Part shown: piece by piece, positions 28,671 to 36,554 of the stretch | Numbering within the stretch: position 1 is the first letter of the stretch | Layout of the letters: each line of letters starts with the position of its first letter | Origin: Candidatus Ventrimonas merdavium | GTDB lineage: Bacteria > Bacillota > Clostridia > Lachnospirales > Lachnospiraceae | Reading direction: 5' to 3' | Length of the DNA stretch: 45,279 nucleotides | NCBI GenBank assembly: GCA_018715565.1 | Contig: DVLJ01000029.1 | Coordinates: 1-45,279 of the forward strand | The notes under the pieces: model-generated | Database searches by the model: none | What the model was told of the DNA's origin: nothing | What the model saw: only the letters and a program-made list of their open reading frames with translations | Position numbers and translations under genes: made by a program

Positions 28671-30419
28671 TTAGATCTCGTTGATCTTTCTCTTGATATA
28701 GCTGGTATGCAGCAGGTGATGAGCCTTCTCGCTTCCCGGCTCGCCCAGGTAGGTGGCGTACAGCTCCTTGATGGCCGGGTTCTCGTGGGACTTCCGGATC
28801 GGATTGCCCTGATCGGAATCGTAGAGCACCTGGGCCCGCAGAGCGCGGATATCCACGGTGTTGCGCACATAGCCGGGCTGCTGGGGCTGGCCGCCGCCGT
28901 TGATGCAGCCGCCGGGGCATCCCATGATCTCGATGAAGTGGTAATCCGCTTCGCCGGACTGTACCTTCTTAAGCAGGGTTCTGGCGTTGCCCAGGCCGGA
29001 GGCTACGGCAACCTTCACATCCAGGCCGGCTACCGGGTAGGTGGCCTCCTTGATGCCTTCCATGCCGCGGACTTCGGTGAAATCTAAGCTGGCCAGCTCT
29101 TCGCCAGTCAAAGTCTCCACTGCGGTACGCAGAGCTGCTTCCATCACGCCGCCGGTGGCGCCGAAGATCACGGCCGCGCCGGTGCCCAGTCCTAACGGAG
29201 CGTCAAAGCCCTCGTCCGGCAGATTCCGGAACTTGAGTCCTACCTTGCGGATCATCCGGGCCAGCTCTCTGGTGGTCAGGGAGTAGTCCACATCCGGCAC
29301 GCCGTTGGCTGCCTGATCCGGCCGCTGCACCTCGAACTTCTTAGCGGTACAGGGCATGATGGATACGGATACGATATCCTCCGGCTTCAGTCCTTCCTTC
29401 TCCGCGTAGTAGGATTTGGCGATGGCGCCGAACATCTGCTGGGGAGACTTGCAGGAGGACAGGTTCTCGGTCATATCCGGGAAATAGTGCTCACAGTATT
29501 TGATCCAGCCCGGGGAGCAGGAGGTGATCAGAGGCAGCTTGCCGCCGTTCTGTACCCGGTCCAGGAACTCGTGGGCTTCTTCCATAATGGTTAAGTCCGC
29601 ACTGAAGTTGGTGTCAAATACCTTGTCAAAGCCGATCCGCCGCAGGGCAGCCGCCATCTTGCCCTCGGTATTGGTGCCGATGGGATAGCCGAATTCCTCG
29701 CCTAATGCGGCGCGGACTGCGGGAGCGGTCTGAACGATCACATGCTTGGACGGATCCGCGATGGCCGCCAGCACCTCGTCGATCTGGGATTTTTCCTGTA
29801 ATGCGCCGGTGGGGCAGACTGCGATACACTGGCCGCAGGATACGCAGCTGGTCTCCCCTAAGCCCATCTCAAAGGCAGAGCCGATGAAGGTAGCAAAGCC
29901 CCGCTCGTTGGCGCCGATCACGCCGATGCCCTGTACCTTTTCGCAGACTGCGCTGCAGCGGCGGCACAGGATGCACTTGCTGTTGTCGCGGATCATGTGG
30001 ACCGCGCTGTCGTCGATGCAGGACGGGGTCTTGTCGCCGTCGTAATAGCCTTCATCCTCCACACCCAGCTCCTTCGCCAGCTGCTGCAGCTCACAGTTGC
30101 CGCTGCGCACGCAGGACAGACAGCTGCGGTTGTGGTTGGAGAGCAGAAGCTGCAGGGTCTTCTTCCGGGACTCCAGGACCTTCGGGGTGTTGGTAAATAC
30201 CTCCATGCCCTCGTTCACCGGGTACACGCAGGCTACCACCAGGCTTCTGGCGCCCTTGACCTCCACCACGCACATCCGGCAGGCGCCGATCTCATTGATA
30301 TCCTTCAGATAGCAGAGGGTCGGGATCTCGATATGAGCCAGCCGCGCCGCCTCCAGAATGGTGGAGCCTTTTGGAGCGCTTACTTCGATACCATTAATTT
30401 TCAGTGTAATATTCTCCAT
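28671..30419 (-). CDS. hndD: Group A NADH-dependent/electron-bifurcating [FeFe] hydrogenase catalytic subunit
   Basis: NuoG-like N-terminus (GACRMCVVEVKGARSLVVACVYP), L1 TSCSPGW, L2 MPCTAKKFE, L3 MGCPGGCINGGGQ; C-terminal small-subunit region. Confidence 0.95.
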   Translation of the reverse strand: MENITLKINGIEVSAPKGSTILEAARLAHIEIPTLCYLKDINEIGACRMCVVEVKGARSLVVACVYPVNEGMEVFTNTPKVLESRKKTLQLLLSNHNRSCLSCVRSGNCELQQLAKELGVEDEGYYDGDKTPSCIDDSAVHMIRDNSKCILCRRCSAVCEKVQGIGVIGANERGFATFIGSAFEMGLGETSCVSCGQCIAVCPTGALQEKSQIDEVLAAIADPSKHVIVQTAPAVRAALGEEFGYPIGTNTEGKMAAALRRIGFDKVFDTNFSADLTIMEEAHEFLDRVQNGGKLPLITSCSPGWIKYCEHYFPDMTENLSSCKSPQQMFGAIAKSYYAEKEGLKPEDIVSVSIMPCTAKKFEVQRPDQAANGVPDVDYSLTTRELARMIRKVGLKFRNLPDEGFDAPLGLGTGAAVIFGATGGVMEAALRTAVETLTGEELASLDFTEVRGMEGIKEATYPVAGLDVKVAVASGLGNARTLLKKVQSGEADYHFIEIMGCPGGCINGGGQPQQPGYVRNTVDIRALRAQVLYDSDQGNPIRKSHENPAIKELYATYLGEPGSEKAHHLLHTSYIKRKINEI

Positions 30420-30434
30420 ATCAATTCTCCTCCA

Positions 30435-32222
30435 TTACTGTTTGTAGATCGCGCCGAACTTACATTTCTCCATACAAGCGCCGCACTTGATGCACTTCTC
30501 CTGATCGATGATGTGCGGGTTGCGTACGGAGCCGATGATCGCGTTGTTCGGGCAGGTGCGGGCGCACAGGGTACATCCGCGGCACTTCTCTGCATCGATG
30601 TGATAGGAGAGGAGGGCCTTGCAGACGCCGGCCGGACACCGTTTTTCCTTGATATGGGCTTCGTATTCGTCGCGGAAATAGCGCAGGGTGGACAGCACCG
30701 GGTTGGGTGCGGTCTGGCCCAGTCCGCAGGCGGAGTTTTCTTTTACATAGTAGCAGAGCTCTTCCAGCTTATCCAGGTCTTCCATGGTGGCCTGGCCCTT
30801 GGTGATCTTGGTCAGGATCTCCAGCATCCGCTTGGTGCCGATGCGGCAGGGCGTACATTTGCCGCAGGATTCCTCTACGGTGAACTCCAGGAAAAACTTG
30901 GCGATGTCCACCATACAGTCGGTCTCGTCCATAACAATCAGACCGCCGGAGCCCATCATGGAGCCGATGGAGAGCAGGTTGTCGTAATCGATGGGGATAT
31001 CATAGTGCTCCGCCGGGATACATCCGCCGGAGGGACCGCCGGTCTGGGCAGCCTTGAACTTCTTGCCGTTAGGGATGCCGCCGCCGATCTCCTCGATGAC
31101 CTCCCGCAGGGTGGTGCCCATGGGGATCTCTACCAGACCGGTGTTGTGGATCTTGCCGCCTAAGGCGAACACCTTGGTGCCCTTGGACTTCTCCGTACCC
31201 ATGGAGGCGAACCACTCCGGACCGTTCAGGATGATCTGGGGGATGTTGGCGTAGGTCTCTACGTTGTTCAAAATGGTGGGCTTGCCGAACAGGCCCTTCT
31301 GAGCCGGGAACGGGGGACGGGGGCGGGGCTCGCCGCGGTTGCCCTCGATGGAGGTCATCAGAGCGGTCTCCTCGCCGCACACGAACGCGCCGGCGCCCAG
31401 ACGCAGGTCGATATCAAAGTCAAAGCCAGTGCCGAAGATATCCTTGCCTAACAGCTCCATCTCCCGGGCCTGGGCAATGGCGATCTTCAGGCGCTCTACG
31501 GCGATGGGGTACTCAGCCCGCACGTAGATGTAGCCCTGGTTGGCGCCGATGGCATATCCGGCGATGGCCATGGCCTCCAGCACCGCATGGGGATCGCCCT
31601 CTAAGATGGAACGGTCCATAAACGCGCCGGGGTCGCCCTCGTCGGCGTTGCAGCAGACATACTTCTGGTCCGCCTCGTTCTGCTTCGCTAGCTTCCACTT
31701 TAAGCCGGTGGGGAATCCGCCGCCGCCCCGGCCCCGAAGGCCGGAATCCAGCAGGCACTGGATCACATCGTCGGGCGTCATCTCGGTCAGGACCTTGCCC
31801 AGAGCGGCGTAGCCGCCGGTGCCTATGTACTCCTCGATCACCTCCGGGTTGATGATGCCGCAGTTGCGCAGAGCGATCCGGTGCTGCTTCTTGTAGAAGT
31901 CAGTGTCGATCAGGGCCTTCACGCCGGCGGGGGTCACGGTCTCCTGATACAGCAGGCGGGTGACCACGCGGCCTTTTAACAGATGCTCGTGTACGATCTC
32001 CGGGATATCTTCTACTTTGACCATGGAGTAGAAGCTGGCGTCCGGGTAAACGATCATGATCGGTCCCAGGGCGCAGAGACCGTGGCAGCCGGTCTGCACC
32101 ACGGAGACTTCATTCTCCAGACCGGTTTTCTTAAGCTCCTCCTTCAGAGCTTCCATAATCTGCTGGCTTCCGGAGGAAGTACATCCTGTTCCGCCGCAAA
32201 CCAATACATGTGAACGATACAT
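30435..32222 (-). CDS. hndC: NuoF-like NADH/FMN subunit of the bifurcating hydrogenase
   Basis: GLRGRGGGGFPTGLKWKLA, YVCCNADEGDPGAFMDR, ESCGKCTPCRIGTKRM, C-terminal 2x[4Fe-4S]. Confidence 0.96.
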   Translation of the reverse strand: MYRSHVLVCGGTGCTSSGSQQIMEALKEELKKTGLENEVSVVQTGCHGLCALGPIMIVYPDASFYSMVKVEDIPEIVHEHLLKGRVVTRLLYQETVTPAGVKALIDTDFYKKQHRIALRNCGIINPEVIEEYIGTGGYAALGKVLTEMTPDDVIQCLLDSGLRGRGGGGFPTGLKWKLAKQNEADQKYVCCNADEGDPGAFMDRSILEGDPHAVLEAMAIAGYAIGANQGYIYVRAEYPIAVERLKIAIAQAREMELLGKDIFGTGFDFDIDLRLGAGAFVCGEETALMTSIEGNRGEPRPRPPFPAQKGLFGKPTILNNVETYANIPQIILNGPEWFASMGTEKSKGTKVFALGGKIHNTGLVEIPMGTTLREVIEEIGGGIPNGKKFKAAQTGGPSGGCIPAEHYDIPIDYDNLLSIGSMMGSGGLIVMDETDCMVDIAKFFLEFTVEESCGKCTPCRIGTKRMLEILTKITKGQATMEDLDKLEELCYYVKENSACGLGQTAPNPVLSTLRYFRDEYEAHIKEKRCPAGVCKALLSYHIDAEKCRGCTLCARTCPNNAIIGSVRNPHIIDQEKCIKCGACMEKCKFGAIYKQ

Positions 32223-32234
32223 TTGCGTTCCTCC

Positions 32235-32612
32235 TTACTTAATGTCTGCTGAAGCCAGGGTGTATTCTTCCACGATGTGGCCGCCGATCAGATGGCGTTC
32301 CACGACTTCCGCAGCTTTTTCTGAGTCCATTTTGATGTAGGTGATCTTGGGTTTGCCGGGCTCCATCACTTCTACGATGGGCTCATACTGGCAGAGACCG
32401 ATGCAGCCGGTCTGGGTCACGGCGACCTTGCCGGTCAGGCCCTTCTCCTGGACCAGACGGGACAGGGTGTTCAGTACGGGACGGGCACCGCTGGCGATCC
32501 CGCAGGTGGCCATACCTACTACGACGCGGGTGTGAGCGTGATCCTCGGCGCGCAGGCCGACCTGGCCCTGCATCTTTTCCCGGATGGCTCTTAATTCTTC
32601 GAGACTTTTCAT
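32235..32612 (-). CDS. hndB: Thioredoxin-like [2Fe-2S] subunit
   Basis: VVVGMATCGIASGARPVLNTL...VTQTGCIGLCQYEPIVEV. Confidence 0.88.
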   Translation of the reverse strand: MKSLEELRAIREKMQGQVGLRAEDHAHTRVVVGMATCGIASGARPVLNTLSRLVQEKGLTGKVAVTQTGCIGLCQYEPIVEVMEPGKPKITYIKMDSEKAAEVVERHLIGGHIVEEYTLASADIK

Positions 32613-32647
32613 ATCATTCCTCCAAAATACTGATGATAGGCGGGGCG

Positions 32648-33205
32648 TCAGTAAACGGCGCCGCCGTCGGTTTCTGATTGGTTTTCTGACAGGTATTCCC
32701 GGATATACTCGGATACCTCCGGCGTGTCAAAGGGCACGTCTCCCAGGATCTCCCGAAATTCCCGGGTATCCAGGGTAAAGGAAGCTCCGTTGTAGCGGTA
32801 GCAGTAGATAAAATCCGTGTCCGGATGGTAAACGATCAGGGAATGGATCGTGCTGGTCATATCCCCCAGGGGCATCCGGTCGATGTGGGACAGGACAAAT
32901 ACTGCAGTGACCACAGTCCCCACGCCTACCTGGGACCGGATGAAAAAGCTCCCGCCGGTGCTCTCTGCCGCGTACTTGAAAAAGGGGACGCCCAGGCCCA
33001 CCTTGCGGGTGGTGCGGCTGGTGTAGAACGGGTCGATGACCTGAGCGACCTGCTCTTCGGTCATGCCGCAGCCGTCGTCCTTGATCACAACGGTGAGAGT
33101 ATCCGCCGCCACATCCGTGTCCACGGTGATCTCCACCAGGGAAGCCTTGGCCCGGGTGGAATTCTCCGCTACATCCAGGATATTCAAAGAGATCTCAGGC
33201 ATCAT
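32648..33205 (-). CDS. HATPase_c (GHKL) protein, histidine-kinase-like, no DHp domain visible
   Basis: ISLNILDVAENSTRAKASLVEI (N box), IKDDGCGM (G1), TRKVGLGVPFFKYAAESTGGSF (G2). Confidence 0.88.
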   Translation of the reverse strand: MMPEISLNILDVAENSTRAKASLVEITVDTDVAADTLTVVIKDDGCGMTEEQVAQVIDPFYTSRTTRKVGLGVPFFKYAAESTGGSFFIRSQVGVGTVVTAVFVLSHIDRMPLGDMTSTIHSLIVYHPDTDFIYCYRYNGASFTLDTREFREILGDVPFDTPEVSEYIREYLSENQSETDGGAVY

Positions 33206-33210
33206 AGGCG

Positions 33211-33705
33211 CTACTGATACTTGGCCAGGATCCCGGGGATGTCATCCGGGACCAGACGTCCGTAGACCTCGTCGTTGATCATCATGACCGGGGCCAGACC
33301 GCAGGCGCCTACGCAGCGGCAGGAATCCAGGGAGAATCTCCCGTCCGGAGTACACTCGCCGTTGGTGATGCCGAGCAGCTCTTCTAATTTACTGAAAATG
33401 GCGCCGGAGCCCTTCACGTAGCAGGCCGTCCCCAGGCATACGGAGATGCGGTACTTGCCCTTGGGCTGCAGGGCGAACTGAGCGTAGAATGTAGAAACGC
33501 CATAGATCTTCTCTAAGGGGATCCCGGTTTCGTCCGAGATCATCGTCTGGACTTCGATAGGCAGATAGCCGTAGATCTCCTGGGCCTGCTGCATGATCGG
33601 CATCAGCGCTCCCTTGGTGTCCTTCAGCTCTGCAATGACCTTCTTCAGAGCAGCTTCCTGCTCTGGTGTCCCTGAAAAGGGAACACTTCCTTTTTTGCAA
33701 GCCAT
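33211..33705 (-). CDS. hndA: NuoE-like [2Fe-2S] subunit
   Basis: GALMPIMQQAQEIYGYLP; VCLGTACYVKGSGAIFSKLEELLG; CRCVGACGLAPVMMINDEVYGRL. Confidence 0.94.
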   Translation of the reverse strand: MACKKGSVPFSGTPEQEAALKKVIAELKDTKGALMPIMQQAQEIYGYLPIEVQTMISDETGIPLEKIYGVSTFYAQFALQPKGKYRISVCLGTACYVKGSGAIFSKLEELLGITNGECTPDGRFSLDSCRCVGACGLAPVMMINDEVYGRLVPDDIPGILAKYQ

Positions 33706-33819
33706 GAATATTCCTCCTCTTATTTGCAGTTGGTCAAATGTATCTAATATTCTAGCACAGGTTGTTCAAAAAATCTACATTAAGTCAAAAATGACCGAAG
33801 GTTTTCTTGGGAAAACCTG

Positions 33820-33848
33820 TTGAACATTCACAAGTTCAATGGTATCCT
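33820..33848 (+). promoter_or_regulatory. Putative promoter of the DRTGG/group D operon with overlapping inverted repeat TTGAAC-N8-GTTCAA
   Basis: TTGAAC-N17-TATCCT; the same -35 begins a 20-bp dyad; preceded by AGGTTTTC-TTGG-GAAAACCT dyad at 33799-33818. Confidence 0.45.
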
Positions 33849-33894
33849 AAAAGAAGAATCTTGTGTGAAATATGAAAAATGGAGGGGACTGTTT

Positions 33895-34242
33895 ATGACT
33901 GCAAGAGACGTACAGAACATATTGGGAGCCAGGGTGCTGACTGGGGAGGAATTCCTGGACCGGGAGGTGCGGAGCGCCTGCGGCTCGGACATGATGAGCG
34001 ACGTGCTGGCCTTTTCCAAGGACCATTCGGTGCTGCTGACCGGCCTGTGCAATCCCCAGGTGATCCGCACCGCGGAGATGCTGGACATTGTCTGCCTGAT
34101 CTTTGTCCGGGGCAAGAAGCCGGACGAGACCCTGATCCAGATGGCCAAGGACCGGGACCTGATCGTGATGGAGACCGGACACCGGATGTTTTCCTCCTGC
34201 GGCATGCTGTATCAGGCCGGACTGGGCGGAGGTGCGATATAA
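33895..34242 (+). CDS. DRTGG-domain protein
   Basis: REVRSACGSDMMSDVLAFSKDHSVLLTGLCNPQVIRTAEMLDIVCLIFVRGKKPDETLIQMAKDRDLIVMETGHRMF: DRTGG-like; start at ATG 33895 after GGAGGGG. Confidence 0.78.
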   Translation: MTARDVQNILGARVLTGEEFLDREVRSACGSDMMSDVLAFSKDHSVLLTGLCNPQVIRTAEMLDIVCLIFVRGKKPDETLIQMAKDRDLIVMETGHRMFSSCGMLYQAGLGGGAI

Positions 34243-34664
34243 TGGATGCGATCGTATTAAAATACCCGATCTCTGCTGACGATTTTACCCGGGCAGGGGA
34301 AGCCAGCAGCGATGTGAAGAGCAAGCTAAAGCAGATGGGCGTCAGCCCGGAGGCGGTCCGCAAGGTGGCCATCGCCATGTATGAGGGGGAGATCAACATG
34401 GTGATCCACGCCAAGGGCGGGGAGATCACGGTGGAGATCACGCCGGAGAATATCCGCATGATCCTGGCAGATGTGGGTCCCGGCATCCCGGATATCGATC
34501 TGGCGATGAAGGCCGGGTACTCCACGGCTCCGGACGAGGTGCGCAGCCTGGGCTTCGGCGCGGGCATGGGCCTGCCCAATATGAAAAAATACACGGACGA
34601 TATGAAGATCGAGACAGAGCTGGGCGTAGGGACCACCATTACCATGGACGTACACCTGGCCTGA
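34242..34664 (+). CDS. Anti-sigma regulatory factor-like HATPase (RsbW/SpoIIAB-like)
   Basis: VRKVAIAMYEGEINMVIHAKGGEITVEITPENIRMILADVGPGIPDIDLAMKAGYSTA...GFGAGMGLPNMKKYTDDMKIETE; TAATG overlap with the upstream ORF. Confidence 0.88.
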   Translation: MDAIVLKYPISADDFTRAGEASSDVKSKLKQMGVSPEAVRKVAIAMYEGEINMVIHAKGGEITVEITPENIRMILADVGPGIPDIDLAMKAGYSTAPDEVRSLGFGAGMGLPNMKKYTDDMKIETELGVGTTITMDVHLA

Positions 34665-34678
34665 GGAAGCGAGGCAGT

Positions 34679-36082
34679 ATGGACAAATTTTACCATTCCG
34701 TCCGTCTGGAGGCGGATCTGTGCAAGGGGTGCATCAACTGCATCAAGCGGTGCCCCACCCAGGCCATTCGGGTGCGGGGCGGAAAGGCGCAGATCAATCC
34801 CAAGTTCTGCATTGACTGCGGGGAGTGTATCCGCGTCTGCCCCCATCACGCCAAGGTGGCGACCTACGACAAGCTGGAGGTGCTGAAGCAGTACCGCTAC
34901 ACGGTGGCGCTCCCCGCTCCGTCCCTATACAGCCAGTTCAACAACCTGGACGATGTGAACGTCGTGCTGAACGCCCTGCTGCTCATGGGCTTTGACGATG
35001 TGTTCGAGGTCAGCGCGGCGGCGGAGCTGGTGTCGGAGGCCACCCGGGCGTATCTAAGCGCCCACGAGGAGAATTATCCGTTCATCAGCACGGCCTGCCC
35101 GTCGGTGGTGCGGCTGATCCGGGTAAGGTTCCCCAACCTGATCCCTCATCTGCTCCCGCTGAATCCGCCGGTGGAAGTGGCGGCGGTGATGGCGGCGGAG
35201 CGGGCGATGAAAAAGACCGGGCTTCCCAGGGAGGCCATCGGCATCTGTTTCATTTCCCCATGCCCGTCTAAGGTGACCTATTCCAAGGCCCCCCTGGGGA
35301 CGGAGAAAAGCCAGGTGGACCGGGTCCTGGCCATCAAGGACGTGTATCCCAAGCTGCTTTCCCACATGAAGGCGGTGGGACCGGACGCCCAGGACTTGAG
35401 CACCTCCGGGAAGATCGGGGTCAGCTGGGGCCGGAGCGGCGGAGAGGCCGGGGGCCTGTTCACGGAGAATTACCTGGCCGCCGACGGCATCGAGAACGTG
35501 ATCCGGGTGCTGGAGGACCTGGAGGACCAGAAGTTTACCAATTTAAAGTTCGTGGAGCTGAACGCCTGCAACGGCGGCTGCGTCGGCGGCGTGCTGAATG
35601 TGGAGAACCCCTACGTGGCGGAGGTGAAGCTGAAGCGCCTGCGCAAATACATGCCTGTAGCCCGCAGCCATATGGAGAATGAGGAGCAGGCGGAGCAGAT
35701 CGTGCCCTGGACCACCGGGGTGCAGTATGAGCCGGTGTTCAGCCTGGGCGAGAACATGATGGAAAGTTTTGTACGCCTAAACCAGGTGGAGCGGCTGTGC
35801 CGGAAGTTCCCGGGGCTGGACTGCGGCTCCTGCGGAGCGCCTACCTGCAAGGCCCTGGCGGAGGATATCGTGCGGGGGCAGGCCAGTGAGAATGACTGCG
35901 TATATTATCTGCGGGAGAACCTGCACCGGCTGTCGGAGGAGGTATCCGTCCTGGCAGACGATCTCCACGCAGGCGATCACGGAGGCCAGGAGACCCTGCG
36001 TATCTTGAAGGAATACATCCAGCGGATCTCCAGCGAGATGTCGCTGCTGGACAATAAGGACGACGGAGAGAGCGGTGATTAG
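34679..36082 (+). CDS. [FeFe] hydrogenase-like protein, group D-like (sensory candidate), C-terminal Fe-S domain, no PAS
   Basis: CKGCINCIKRC, CIDCGECIRVC; L1 STACPSV, L2 SPCPSKVTY, L3 LNACNGGCVGGV; CGSCGAPTCKALAEDIV. Confidence 0.88.
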   Translation: MDKFYHSVRLEADLCKGCINCIKRCPTQAIRVRGGKAQINPKFCIDCGECIRVCPHHAKVATYDKLEVLKQYRYTVALPAPSLYSQFNNLDDVNVVLNALLLMGFDDVFEVSAAAELVSEATRAYLSAHEENYPFISTACPSVVRLIRVRFPNLIPHLLPLNPPVEVAAVMAAERAMKKTGLPREAIGICFISPCPSKVTYSKAPLGTEKSQVDRVLAIKDVYPKLLSHMKAVGPDAQDLSTSGKIGVSWGRSGGEAGGLFTENYLAADGIENVIRVLEDLEDQKFTNLKFVELNACNGGCVGGVLNVENPYVAEVKLKRLRKYMPVARSHMENEEQAEQIVPWTTGVQYEPVFSLGENMMESFVRLNQVERLCRKFPGLDCGSCGAPTCKALAEDIVRGQASENDCVYYLRENLHRLSEEVSVLADDLHAGDHGGQETLRILKEYIQRISSEMSLLDNKDDGESGD

Positions 36083-36085
36083 AAA

Positions 36086-36197
36086 GAGCCGGAGCGGCAG
36101 GAAGGATCCCGGGCGGCAGGAGCCGCCGGAGCGGCAAAAACAGCCGTAGCCGGAGCGGCAGAAGCAGCTGGAACCGAAGAGGGAGCCGGAGCGGCAG
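36086..36197 (+). repeat. Degenerate repeat of GAGCCGGAGCGGCAG (four copies) between two operon genes
   Basis: Exact 15-mer at 36086-36100 and 36183-36197, 14/15 copy at 36148-36161, core CCGGAGCGGCA at 36126-36136. Confidence 0.85.
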
Positions 36198-36218
36198 AAG
36201 GAAAGGAGCGGATGGAAC

Positions 36219-36554
36219 ATGAAGGTACAGCAGCTGATCGACAGCGGGAGGTTCCGGGTGATCAATGAAGGCGACGGAGGAGAGCGGGAGATCACCACCC
36301 CGTTCTGCTGCGATCTGCTCAGCGTGGCTATGGGCCGGGCGCCCTCTGGCTGCGCCTGGGTGACGGTGATGGGGAATATGAACACGCTGGCCGTGGCGAC
36401 TCTGGCGGACGCGGCCTGCGTTATCATGGCCGAGGGGACGGAGCTGGACGAGATCGCGGTGAAGAAGGCGAAGGACCAGGATATCACTGTGCTGGGCACG
36501 GAGGAGCCGGTGTTTGAGGCGGCTCTGTGGATCTGGCAGGAGATGCATGGTTGA
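36219..36554 (+). CDS. DRTGG-domain protein (second copy)
   Basis: REITTPFCCDLLSVAMGRAPSGCAWVTVMGNMNTLAVATLADAACVIMAEGTELDEIAVKKAKDQDITVLGTEEPVF, alignable by eye with 33895-34242. Confidence 0.75.
   Translation: MKVQQLIDSGRFRVINEGDGGEREITTPFCCDLLSVAMGRAPSGCAWVTVMGNMNTLAVATLADAACVIMAEGTELDEIAVKKAKDQDITVLGTEEPVFEAALWIWQEMHG

Noticed and set aside
33720-33890. Rex operator in the divergent hydrogenase promoter
   Set aside because: No convincing match to TTGTTAANNNNTTAACAA; the dyad present differs, so only a generic candidate operator is reported
33893-34849. 318-aa minus-strand ORF opposite the DRTGG and HATPase genes
   Set aside because: Antisense of two well-supported coding genes; Arg/Ser/Pro-rich composition
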